Below are positions 31,831-39,256 of a stretch of 64,000 nt of DNA, in pieces. The first letter of the stretch is position 1, and each line of letters opens with the position of its first letter. Source of the stretch: Alphaproteobacteria bacterium (GTDB lineage Bacteria > Pseudomonadota > Alphaproteobacteria > RF32 > CAG-239); contig CAAGHP010000013.1 in the NCBI GenBank assembly GCA_900769705.1, positions 148,727 to 212,726 of the forward strand, given 5' to 3'. Under the pieces are notes generated by a model that saw only the letters and a program-made list of their open reading frames with translations, was not told where the DNA came from and did no database searches. The position numbers were made by a program, and so were the translations under genes.

Positions 31831-33471
31831 ATGTTTGGTAGAAATAAGTTAAAATCTTGGGCAAAACTGGAAAGTTTATACAGTCATTTCAAAAAAATGC
31901 AGATGAAGGATTTGTTTGCGGCAGATGAAAGGCGTGCTGACAAATATACCATTCAGTTTGAAAATTTGCTTTTGGATTATTCCAAAAACCGCATAGATGA
32001 TAAAATTATGGCGGCATTGTTTGATTTGGCACGCGAGCGTGATGTTTGCGGCAGAATTAAAGCTATGTTCAACGGCGAAAAAATTAACACAACCGAAAAA
32101 CGCGCGGTTTTACATACGGCTCTGCGGCATCAGGATAACACGCCGGTCTATGTCGACGGCCGCGACGTTATGCCAAAAATCCGCGAAGTTTTGGGGCGTA
32201 TGAAAGATTTTTCCGAAGCGGTGCGTTTGGGAACTTTTACCGGCTATACCGGTAAAAAACTGACAAATATTGTTAATATTGGCATCGGCGGTTCTGATTT
32301 AGGACCGTTTATGGCTGTGGAAGCTCTGCGTCCGTATTGGGCCAAAGATATTAAATGCTATTTTATTTCTAATATTGACGGCACCGCCTGTGCCGAAGTT
32401 TTGAATAAGATTGATCCTGAAACAACCTTGTTTATTGTGGCTTCCAAAACATTTACAACCATAGAAACTTTGACTAACGCCAGAACCTGCCGCAAATGGC
32501 TGGTAGATGCTTTGGGCGAACATGCTGTAGCCAAGCACTTTATCGCGCTTTCCACCAACAAGGCAGAGGTTGAAAAGTTCGGCATCAATCCTGACCATAT
32601 GTTTGAATTTTGGGATTTTGTCGGCGGCCGCTACTCGATGTGGTCGGCTATCGGTATGATTATTGCCATCGCGGTAGGTTTTGAAAATTTTGAGCGTATG
32701 CTTAAAGGCGCTGACGCTATGGATAAGCATTTTGCCCAAACCGATTTGGAACATAATATTCCGATAATTTTGGCGCTTTTGGGTATTTGGTACAACAATT
32801 TTTACGGCATCCATCGCTATTGTGTGGTACCGTACGACCAATATCTTAAATATCTGCCGGCTTATTTGCAGCAGCTGGATATGGAAAGTAACGGCAAATC
32901 AATCGGACTGGATAATAAAGCGGTTAATTACGCTACCGGACCGGCTTTGTTCGGCGGCGCCGGAACCGATGTACAGCATTCGTTTTTTCAGCTTTTACAC
33001 CAAGGTACGGAAATTGTACCGGTTGACTTTATTATTCCGGCGATTTCACATAATGAAATCGGCAATCATCATCCGATTTTGCTGTCTAATGTTTTGGCGC
33101 AAGGCGAGGCTTTAATGCAAGGCAAAACTGTTGAGGAAGCTGCCTTAGAACTTGAAAAATCCGGCAAAAGCAAAGAAGAAATAGAAGCTTTGAAAAAGTA
33201 TAAAAGCTTTTCCGGCAATCGTCCGTCAAACACCATTGTGGTTAAAAAGCTTGATCCGTACACGCTGGGCATGCTGGTTGCCATGTATGAGCATAAGGTA
33301 TATGTTCAGGGTGTGATTTGGAACATTAACTCGTTTGATCAGTTTGGGGTTGAACTAGGCAAAAAGCTGGCGCTGAACATTCTACCGGAAATTGAGGGAA
33401 CAGCTTTTGGTGTTGAGCATGACAGCTCTACAACCTCGCTGATTAACTACATCAAAAAAATCAGAAAGTAG
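31831..33471 (+). CDS. pgi: Glucose-6-phosphate isomerase
   Basis: A 546-residue enzyme that interconverts glucose-6-phosphate and fructose-6-phosphate. Family motifs are complete: NIGIGGSDLGP, VASKTFTT, the signature FWDFVGGRYSMWSAIG, MESNGKS with the catalytic Glu, and HSFFQLLHQGT with the catalytic His. The length matches the proteobacterial long form. It starts three bases after the M16 stop and may be cotranscribed with the lspA unit, followed closely by mutL. Confidence 0.97.
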   Translation: MFGRNKLKSWAKLESLYSHFKKMQMKDLFAADERRADKYTIQFENLLLDYSKNRIDDKIMAALFDLARERDVCGRIKAMFNGEKINTTEKRAVLHTALRHQDNTPVYVDGRDVMPKIREVLGRMKDFSEAVRLGTFTGYTGKKLTNIVNIGIGGSDLGPFMAVEALRPYWAKDIKCYFISNIDGTACAEVLNKIDPETTLFIVASKTFTTIETLTNARTCRKWLVDALGEHAVAKHFIALSTNKAEVEKFGINPDHMFEFWDFVGGRYSMWSAIGMIIAIAVGFENFERMLKGADAMDKHFAQTDLEHNIPIILALLGIWYNNFYGIHRYCVVPYDQYLKYLPAYLQQLDMESNGKSIGLDNKAVNYATGPALFGGAGTDVQHSFFQLLHQGTEIVPVDFIIPAISHNEIGNHHPILLSNVLAQGEALMQGKTVEEAALELEKSGKSKEEIEALKKYKSFSGNRPSNTIVVKKLDPYTLGMLVAMYEHKVYVQGVIWNINSFDQFGVELGKKLALNILPEIEGTAFGVEHDSSTTSLINYIKKIRK

Positions 33472-33480
33472 ATTTTAGCT

Positions 33481-35331
33481 ATGCCAATCCGCGTTTTACC
33501 CTCTAATTTAGTCAATCAAATAGCTGCCGGCGAAGTTATTGAGCGTCCGGCGTCGGTTATAAAAGAGCTGGTGGAAAATGCGATTGATGCCGGTGCTGAT
33601 AAAATAGAAATAACACTAATCGGCGGCGGTAAAAATCTGATAACAGTCAGCGATAACGGCAAGGGTATCAGTCCGGAAGAGCTTCCGCTGGCAGTTGAAA
33701 GGCATGCCACTTCAAAACTGCCGGATAATGATTTGTTTAACATCAATTTTCTTGGTTTCCGCGGTGAGGCGCTGCCGTCTATTGCCTCTGTGGCGAAAAT
33801 GACTATCAGCTCGCGTCAAAAAGGTGCCGACAGCGGTTGGCAAATCAGCGTAAACGGCGGAGATAAAGGTGAGGTTAGGCCGGCGGCTATGGCTTTGGGA
33901 ACCAAAATTGAAGTTCGTGATTTGTTTTATACAACGCCGGCGCGTCTGAAGTTTATGAAATCAGATTCATCGGAAGCGGCACAATGCGTGGATATGATAC
34001 AGCGCATAGCTTTGGCAAATCCGCAGATTTCTTTTTATCTGGAAAGCGATGGCAAAAAGAAAGTAGCCTTAAATGCCTGTCAGGGAGAGCTATTTGACTG
34101 CCGACAGCGTCGCGTTGCCGATGTAATGGGCGGCGAGTTTGAAGAAAATTCCGTGGCGATTGACGCACATAATGACTTTTGCCGAATCAGCGGTTTTATC
34201 GGGGTGCCTACCTATAACAAAGCCAATTCTCTGTCAGAGTTTTTGTTTGTAAATAACCGTCCGGTGCGCGATAAGCTTATTTTAGGTGCAATTAAAGGCG
34301 CTTATCAGGATATGATGACTTCAGGACGCTATCCGGCTTGCGCTGTGTTTATTGAAGTGGAACCGATGTATGTTGATGTGAACGTGCATCCGACCAAAGC
34401 GGAAGTGCGTTTTTATGATAACGGAGCTATCCGCGGACTGCTGGTGGGCTGTATGCGACATGCTTTGAGTCTGGGAGGACAAAAAAGCGCCGAAACGGGC
34501 GGTCTGGAGCATCTGCTGCAACGAACCATAGAAGGCGAAGAAACAGAGTTGGCGCCGCAGCCGGCTGAAAACTATATGCTGCGCGAACCGGCTGCCGGTT
34601 TTGCAGCAACTCCGTTTAATCATGTGCATAGTTTTGTCGGCGGTAACAGAGGAAAAAGCACGGTTTCTACAATGTCTATACCGGCGCTGGAAAGTAAATT
34701 TTCGGTGCGTGTGGCGGAAAAACCTGACCCAGAAACACTGGATGAAGTCGGTGAGCTTGGATTGGCCAAGGCTCAGTTTCACAACACATATATAATTTCT
34801 CAGACCGAAGACAGCATTGTGATTATAGACCAGCATGCCGCACATGAGCGTATTACTATGGAGCGTATGAAACAAAGTATGGCTAAGCATGAGCAGGTGC
34901 AAACTCAAATGCTTCTGCTGCCTGAAGTGGTGGATTTAAGTCTGTCGGAAAAAGAAAATATTTTGGAATATGCGCCGCAATTAGCGCAGCTGGGGCTGAG
35001 GCTTGAAGAATTCGGAACATCTGCGGTTTTGGTGCGGGAAATTCCGGCGCTGCTCGGCGAGACGGATGTGAAAAAGCTGGTTAGGGATATGGCGGCGGAA
35101 ATTTCCGAATGGGGCAGCGAATATGCTTTGAGCGATAAAATCCACCATATTTGCGCGACTATTGCCTGTCATGGTTCGGTGCGGGCAGGGCGGTCGCTGA
35201 ATATAGAAGAAATGAACCGCCTGCTGCGCGATATGGAAAAAACAGAGCATTCAGGACAATGCAATCACGGACGGCCTACTTATGTTAAGATTAAGCTGGC
35301 GGATATAGAAAAACTCTTTGAACGCCGCTAG
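33481..35331 (+). CDS. mutL: DNA mismatch repair protein MutL
   Basis: A 616-residue protein. The N-terminal GHKL ATPase domain has ERPASVIKELVENAIDAG, SDNGKGI and GFRGEALPSI. The C-terminal dimerisation domain carries DQHAAHERITME (about residues 449-460), which fits the endonuclease motif DQHAx2Ex4E, and CNHGRP near the end. The protein should therefore nick DNA itself, as in organisms without MutH. It starts ten bases after pgi with a weak ribosome-binding site. No mutS is in the window. Confidence 0.96.
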   Translation: MPIRVLPSNLVNQIAAGEVIERPASVIKELVENAIDAGADKIEITLIGGGKNLITVSDNGKGISPEELPLAVERHATSKLPDNDLFNINFLGFRGEALPSIASVAKMTISSRQKGADSGWQISVNGGDKGEVRPAAMALGTKIEVRDLFYTTPARLKFMKSDSSEAAQCVDMIQRIALANPQISFYLESDGKKKVALNACQGELFDCRQRRVADVMGGEFEENSVAIDAHNDFCRISGFIGVPTYNKANSLSEFLFVNNRPVRDKLILGAIKGAYQDMMTSGRYPACAVFIEVEPMYVDVNVHPTKAEVRFYDNGAIRGLLVGCMRHALSLGGQKSAETGGLEHLLQRTIEGEETELAPQPAENYMLREPAAGFAATPFNHVHSFVGGNRGKSTVSTMSIPALESKFSVRVAEKPDPETLDEVGELGLAKAQFHNTYIISQTEDSIVIIDQHAAHERITMERMKQSMAKHEQVQTQMLLLPEVVDLSLSEKENILEYAPQLAQLGLRLEEFGTSAVLVREIPALLGETDVKKLVRDMAAEISEWGSEYALSDKIHHICATIACHGSVRAGRSLNIEEMNRLLRDMEKTEHSGQCNHGRPTYVKIKLADIEKLFERR

Positions 35332-35397
35332 TCGCAGTCTCTTGAAAAAGTGCCGAAAGCGCTTATCTCTTTTTAAAGATAACAGAGGAGATTAGCC

Positions 35398-35619
35398 ATG
35401 GGTACATTTTTGAAATATGCGTTTTATTTAGCAATAATATTTATTATCTATTTAGTGATTGCCGGATTTTATGAAGGTAAAATTACCAAAAATTCTACGG
35501 TTAGCGAAGTTGGTTCAGAGGTTTCGACAAATGCTAAACGCATAATTTCCGACACTTATAAAGATACTAAAGCTGAACTTAAAAATCAAAATGACAATCC
35601 GTCGGCTTCGGAAAAATAA
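35398..35619 (+). CDS. Small single-helix membrane protein
   Basis: A 73-residue protein with one N-terminal transmembrane helix (about residues 4-24) and a polar, lysine-rich tail ending in NPSASEK. GAGGAG precedes the ATG. I recognise no family. It stands 66 bases after mutL and could be part of that transcript. Confidence 0.6.
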   Translation: MGTFLKYAFYLAIIFIIYLVIAGFYEGKITKNSTVSEVGSEVSTNAKRIISDTYKDTKAELKNQNDNPSASEK

Positions 35620-35690
35620 AAGTTGACGATTACCGGCAAAGCAGATATAACAAAGAGGTAATATAAATTATTCTCTAAATTATTAGCATT

Positions 35691-36242
35691 ATGGATAAAC
35701 AATCTAAATTTAAGCTTTTAGAAGAAATTGCTTTAACCAGAGATGAAGCCGAAGAATATTTTGAGCAGCAAGAAACAGAAGAAGAAAATCCTAACCGCAT
35801 TTTTTTGCCGATGTCTATTGTTTATGAAACAAAAAGAAAAAAACTGCGAGTGTTGCCATATTTGGATTTAAACCTAAAAGACAAAGTATGGGGTATTTCA
35901 TTTAACGGTTTGTTGGTGCATAAACAAGATATTGCTGCAAACACGTACAAAAGTCTGCACGAAATCTTGCACAAAGAAAATATTCAATGCAGCAAATATT
36001 CTCGTTTTCGTAATTTTCCTAGTTTGGGACACTGGGAACAACTGTTTGCACATATGACGGAGTTTAATAATATGATGTTCGTGTTGCGTAAACATGGCAT
36101 AGAAGCCGATGATTTACAGACAGAAGTCATGTATTTATCCGCCAAAGGCATATTAAGCAATTTTTTGCCTGAGCCGGGAGCTTTAGCTTTTGCTAAAGAT
36201 GATGACACGCCGATAAAATCGCGCTTTGTCGTTTATTTGTAG
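35691..36242 (+). CDS. Hypothetical protein
   Basis: A 183-residue soluble protein of unknown family. The first 40 residues are acidic and helical. The rest is mixed, with conserved-looking aromatic segments (KVWGISFNGLLV, FPSLGHWEQLFAHMTEFNNMM). The start lies in an AT-rich AGCATTATGG context without Shine-Dalgarno. The phrase LGHWEQLFAH after RFRNFPS resembles small proteins that gut alphaproteobacteria carry in many copies, but I cannot name the family. Confidence 0.6.
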   Translation: MDKQSKFKLLEEIALTRDEAEEYFEQQETEEENPNRIFLPMSIVYETKRKKLRVLPYLDLNLKDKVWGISFNGLLVHKQDIAANTYKSLHEILHKENIQCSKYSRFRNFPSLGHWEQLFAHMTEFNNMMFVLRKHGIEADDLQTEVMYLSAKGILSNFLPEPGALAFAKDDDTPIKSRFVVYL

Positions 36243-36260
36243 ATTTGTTTTGTGTTTTTG

Positions 36261-36292
36261 AAAAGCCGTTCTAAAATTTAGAACGGCTTTAA
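36261..36292. terminator. Bidirectional terminator
   Basis: AAAGCCGTTCT pairs with AGAACGGCTTT around an AT loop, just after the hypothetical gene. Confidence 0.85.
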
Positions 36293-36302
36293 GTTTTTGT
36301 GC

Positions 36303-36331
36303 TTTACTTTCTAACTTTATTCCGTTAAAAT
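36303..36331 (+). promoter_or_regulatory. Candidate promoter of the pilin-like gene leader
   Basis: TTTACT at 36303-36308 and TAAAAT at 36326-36331 are 17 bases apart, placing a transcript start near 36338 and giving a leader of about 230 bases before the ATG. Confidence 0.45.
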
Positions 36332-36337
36332 AATGCA

Positions 36338-36531
36338 GGATAGGTAATAGTCTGTCTGGGGTGTCGTAGCCTCTTGGTTTATACGTCTTTAGGTAAAGAC
36401 GTTAATAAAGTGTACCTTCTAGCGTGAGCTGGAAGGTAGCAAAATATGCTATATTTGCAATAGCTAATATGCTACACTATCTTATAAACCATAGTTACGA
36501 ACTTCCAGCTGTCCCGCCGACAGCTTTTTTT
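36338..36531 (+). promoter_or_regulatory. Structured leader RNA with switchable terminator (riboswitch-like)
   Basis: An outer 9-bp helix (36375-36383 with 36483-36491) encloses three hairpins. The first is ACGTCTTT/AAAGACGT at 36383-36402. The second is an 11-bp stem with a GTGA tetraloop at 36413-36438. The third is GTAGCA/TGCTAC at 36436-36475, which overlaps the second by three bases. It ends in a terminator, AGCTGTC/GACAGCT at 36507-36525, followed by T7. The 3' strand of the second hairpin, AGCTGGAAG (36427-36435), is also perfectly complementary to CTTCCAGCT (36502-36510), which includes the first half of the terminator stem. The two states exclude each other. This is the design of a transcription attenuator or riboswitch. 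I match it to no known class. Confidence 0.6.
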
Positions 36532-36566
36532 GTTATTGTTCAAATAAAATAAGAAAGGAAGTTACA

Positions 36567-37346
36567 ATGAATTTAAAAAATTTGAAACATATCTGTTGCA
36601 TGTTATTTAAATATCCCTTATCAGCAGACAAGTCTGCCTCCTCACTTGGCAATGGTTATAGATTGCTTCGTTATTGCACTCCTAGCAATGACCAAGTAAA
36701 CATGTTTGGGCGGAGTATGATAGAAATGCTCGGAGTACTGGCTATTATTGGCGTGTTGAGTGTGAGTGGAATTGCCGGTTATTCCAAAGCTATGGAAAAA
36801 TATAAAGTTAATAAGGCAATAGATGAATATACTTATTTAATCTATGGGTTGCTAGAACATTTAGATGAAATCAAATATTCTACAAAATTGGGAGATGGAA
36901 AGCTTACTCCGATTGTAAAATTGGCTAACGATTTAAATTTAGTTCCGTCAACTTGGTCTATGAAAGAAAATAATTTAGATACAAATCAAAAAAATTTATT
37001 TGAAGACCCATATAATAATATTATAGCTATTTATTCAAGAAACGGAAATCTCAGATTTGATTTTGTCTTAGGTGGTTCGCAATTTCCAGATGATAGCTCC
37101 TGGATAACCGAAAATTTTTCTACTAAATTTTGTACAGAACTTGTAAGTAATGTGGTTAAACCTTTACATTCTTCACTAGAATTATTATTATTTTATAGAT
37201 CTGCCGGAAGCTCATCAACTTTTTATGGCGATAAAAACTGCTCTGCTGGACGAAAGTGTTTAAATAATATTAGTATCAGCGAAATACACGATAACTGTGA
37301 ACTTTGCTCAAGAAAAGAAGTATGTTCAGTTACTATAGATTTTTAA
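36567..37346 (+). CDS. Type IV pilin-like protein with long leader
   Basis: A 259-residue protein. The prepilin motif is FG|RSMIEMLGVLAIIGVLS: cleavage after Gly leaves Glu at mature position 5, followed by the hydrophobic assembly helix. The leader before it is unusually long (about 48 residues) and polar, and part of it is encoded by a palindromic repeat. An internal start just before FGRSMIEM is possible, but AGGAAG precedes the first ATG. The mature domain has several cysteines near the C-terminus (CSAGRKC, CELCSRKEVC) that may form disulfides. It is probably a pseudopilin or minor pilin; no pilus assembly genes are nearby. Confidence 0.75.
   Translation: MNLKNLKHICCMLFKYPLSADKSASSLGNGYRLLRYCTPSNDQVNMFGRSMIEMLGVLAIIGVLSVSGIAGYSKAMEKYKVNKAIDEYTYLIYGLLEHLDEIKYSTKLGDGKLTPIVKLANDLNLVPSTWSMKENNLDTNQKNLFEDPYNNIIAIYSRNGNLRFDFVLGGSQFPDDSSWITENFSTKFCTELVSNVVKPLHSSLELLLFYRSAGSSSTFYGDKNCSAGRKCLNNISISEIHDNCELCSRKEVCSVTIDF
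36661..36692 (+). repeat. Palindromic repeat element inside the pilin leader
   Basis: GATTGCTTCG followed twelve bases later by CTAGCAATGAC forms an imperfect palindrome (ATTGC/GCAAT). It closely resembles the widespread intergenic repeat of the type GATTGCTTCG...CTCGCAATGAC seen in many bacterial genomes. Here it lies in frame within coding sequence, as Rickettsia palindromic elements do. Confidence 0.5.
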
Positions 37347-37355
37347 TATGTCAAT

Positions 37356-37388
37356 AAAAAAGGAAGCCGGTTAAGACTTCCTTTTTTT
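37356..37388. terminator. Bidirectional terminator
   Basis: AAAAAAGGAAG pairs with CTTCCTTTTTT around about ten bases, between the convergent pilin-like gene and rpsA. Confidence 0.85.
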
Positions 37389-37404
37389 GCAAAGCAGATT
37401 AAGC

Positions 37405-39087
37405 TTAGTTAGCTTTTTTCAAAGCTTCGCCCAAAGCATCACCCAAAGAAGAACCTGAAGAGGTGTTAGAATATTCTTCCAAAACTTTCTTTTCTTCTTC
37501 TACTTCCAAGGCTTTGATAGACAAACCGAATTTGCCGTTTTTCTTATCCAAAGATGTAACTTTGGCTTCTACTTCATCGCCTTCTTTGAAGTTATCAGGG
37601 TTTTGACCGGCTTTGTCTTTAGACAAGTCAGCTTTTTTAATCAAAGTAGACAAACCGTTTACTTCAACAATAATGCCTTTGTCTTCGGTTGCTTTAACAA
37701 CAGCCTTAACAACATCGCCTTTTTTCAAACCAGACAAAGCTTCGCTTACTGTATCTTCAGACAACTGTTTGATACCCAAGCTGATGCGTTCTTTTTCTAC
37801 ATCAACGTCAATGATTTTAGCTTCAATTTCTTGGCCTTTAGAATAGTCTTTAACAGCTTCTTCGCCAGATTTATCCCAAGAAATGTCAGATAAGTGAATC
37901 ATACCGTCGATTTCATCTGTCAAACCAACAAACAAACCGAATTCGGTAATGTTTTTGATTTTGCCGGTGATAACAGATCCAACCGGATGTTCTTCAATGT
38001 AGGCAGCCCAAGGGTTAGCCATGCATTGTTTAATACCCAAGCTGATACGTCTTTTTTCCGGATCAACTTCCAAGATTTTAACTTGAACTTCTTCAGAAGT
38101 AGAAACGATTTTACCCGGATGTACGTTTTTACGAGTCCAGCTCATTTCAGAAACGTGTACCAAACCTTCGATACCGTCTTCCAATTCAACAAATGCGCCG
38201 TAATCAGTAATGTTTGTAACTTTACCGGTATAAACTTCGCCAACTTTATATTTGTCGGCAACAGCTTGCCATGGGTCGTTTTCAAGTTGTTTCATACCCA
38301 AGCTGATGCGTTGGTTGTCTTCGTTGAAACGAATGACCTGAACTTTTACATTTTGACCAACAGTCAAAACTTCTGCAGGGTGGTTGATGCGTTTCCAAGA
38401 AATATCGGTAACGTGCAACAAACCATCTACGCCGCCCAAATCAATGAATGCGCCGTAATCTGTGATGTTTTTAACAACACCGTCCAAAATAGCGCCTTCT
38501 TTAATACCGTCAATCAATTCAGCGCGAGCTTCAGCTCTGGTTTCTTCCAAAACAACGCGGCGAGAAACAACGATGTTGCCTCTAACTTTGTCCATTTTCA
38601 AAATTTGGAATGGCTGAGAAATACCCATCAAAGGAGTAATATCGCGGATTGGGCGGATATCAATTTGAGAGCCTGGCAAGAAAGCAATAGCACCGTTTAA
38701 ATCAACAGTGAAACCGCCTTTAACACGGCCGAAAATAACACCGTTTACGCGTTCGCCGGCATTCATGCTCTTTTCCAAATCAGCCCAAACTTCTTCGCGG
38801 CGAGCTTTTTCTCTGGAAAGAACAATGTTGCCGTCTCTGTCTTCATAACGGTCAACCAAAACTTCTACTACATCGCCTGCTTTCAATTCCGGATTTGTGC
38901 CGAATTCGCGCAAAGGAATATTGCCTTCAGATTTCAAACCGACATCAACAGTCACAAAATCTGGAGAAACTTTAATAATGGTACCTTTAACAACAGTACC
39001 CAAAATGCCGTTATCACCGAATTGTTCATTCAACAAATCAGCAAAATTTTCTGTCATTTCAGGCATTTTAATATCAGTATTTGTCAT
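37405..39087 (-). CDS. rpsA: 30S ribosomal protein S1
   Basis: A 560-residue protein with six S1 RNA-binding repeats. The repeats are clear from recurring KGxVxxITDYGAFVxL, GLLHVTDISW and RISLGMKQ blocks. S1 brings mRNAs to the ribosome, especially those with weak or no Shine-Dalgarno sequence. Several genes in this window start in AT-rich TTATG contexts without one, rpsA included (AATTTATATG). Length and repeat number are normal. The base composition is smoother and richer in favoured codons than the neighbours, as expected for a highly expressed gene. Confidence 0.97.
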   Translation of the reverse strand: MTNTDIKMPEMTENFADLLNEQFGDNGILGTVVKGTIIKVSPDFVTVDVGLKSEGNIPLREFGTNPELKAGDVVEVLVDRYEDRDGNIVLSREKARREEVWADLEKSMNAGERVNGVIFGRVKGGFTVDLNGAIAFLPGSQIDIRPIRDITPLMGISQPFQILKMDKVRGNIVVSRRVVLEETRAEARAELIDGIKEGAILDGVVKNITDYGAFIDLGGVDGLLHVTDISWKRINHPAEVLTVGQNVKVQVIRFNEDNQRISLGMKQLENDPWQAVADKYKVGEVYTGKVTNITDYGAFVELEDGIEGLVHVSEMSWTRKNVHPGKIVSTSEEVQVKILEVDPEKRRISLGIKQCMANPWAAYIEEHPVGSVITGKIKNITEFGLFVGLTDEIDGMIHLSDISWDKSGEEAVKDYSKGQEIEAKIIDVDVEKERISLGIKQLSEDTVSEALSGLKKGDVVKAVVKATEDKGIIVEVNGLSTLIKKADLSKDKAGQNPDNFKEGDEVEAKVTSLDKKNGKFGLSIKALEVEEEKKVLEEYSNTSSGSSLGDALGEALKKAN

Positions 39088-39256
39088 ATAAATTTATATT
39101 TCAAAAAATGCCAACCCCACAATGGGCGGACTTGTACGCGGTTAAAATTTTGTAGTTTTTTAGTCGTACCCCTAAATTAACTGTTATTCTTATAGCTGAA
39201 AATTATTATTTTTCAAGTATTTTTTTAAGTTTCAGCAGGATTTTTCAGCTTTTTAA

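Noticed and set aside
37894..38700. Long open frame antisense to rpsA, 268 codons
   Set aside because: It lies wholly opposite six clear S1 repeats, has no ribosome-binding site, and its repeats simply mirror the S1 repeats.
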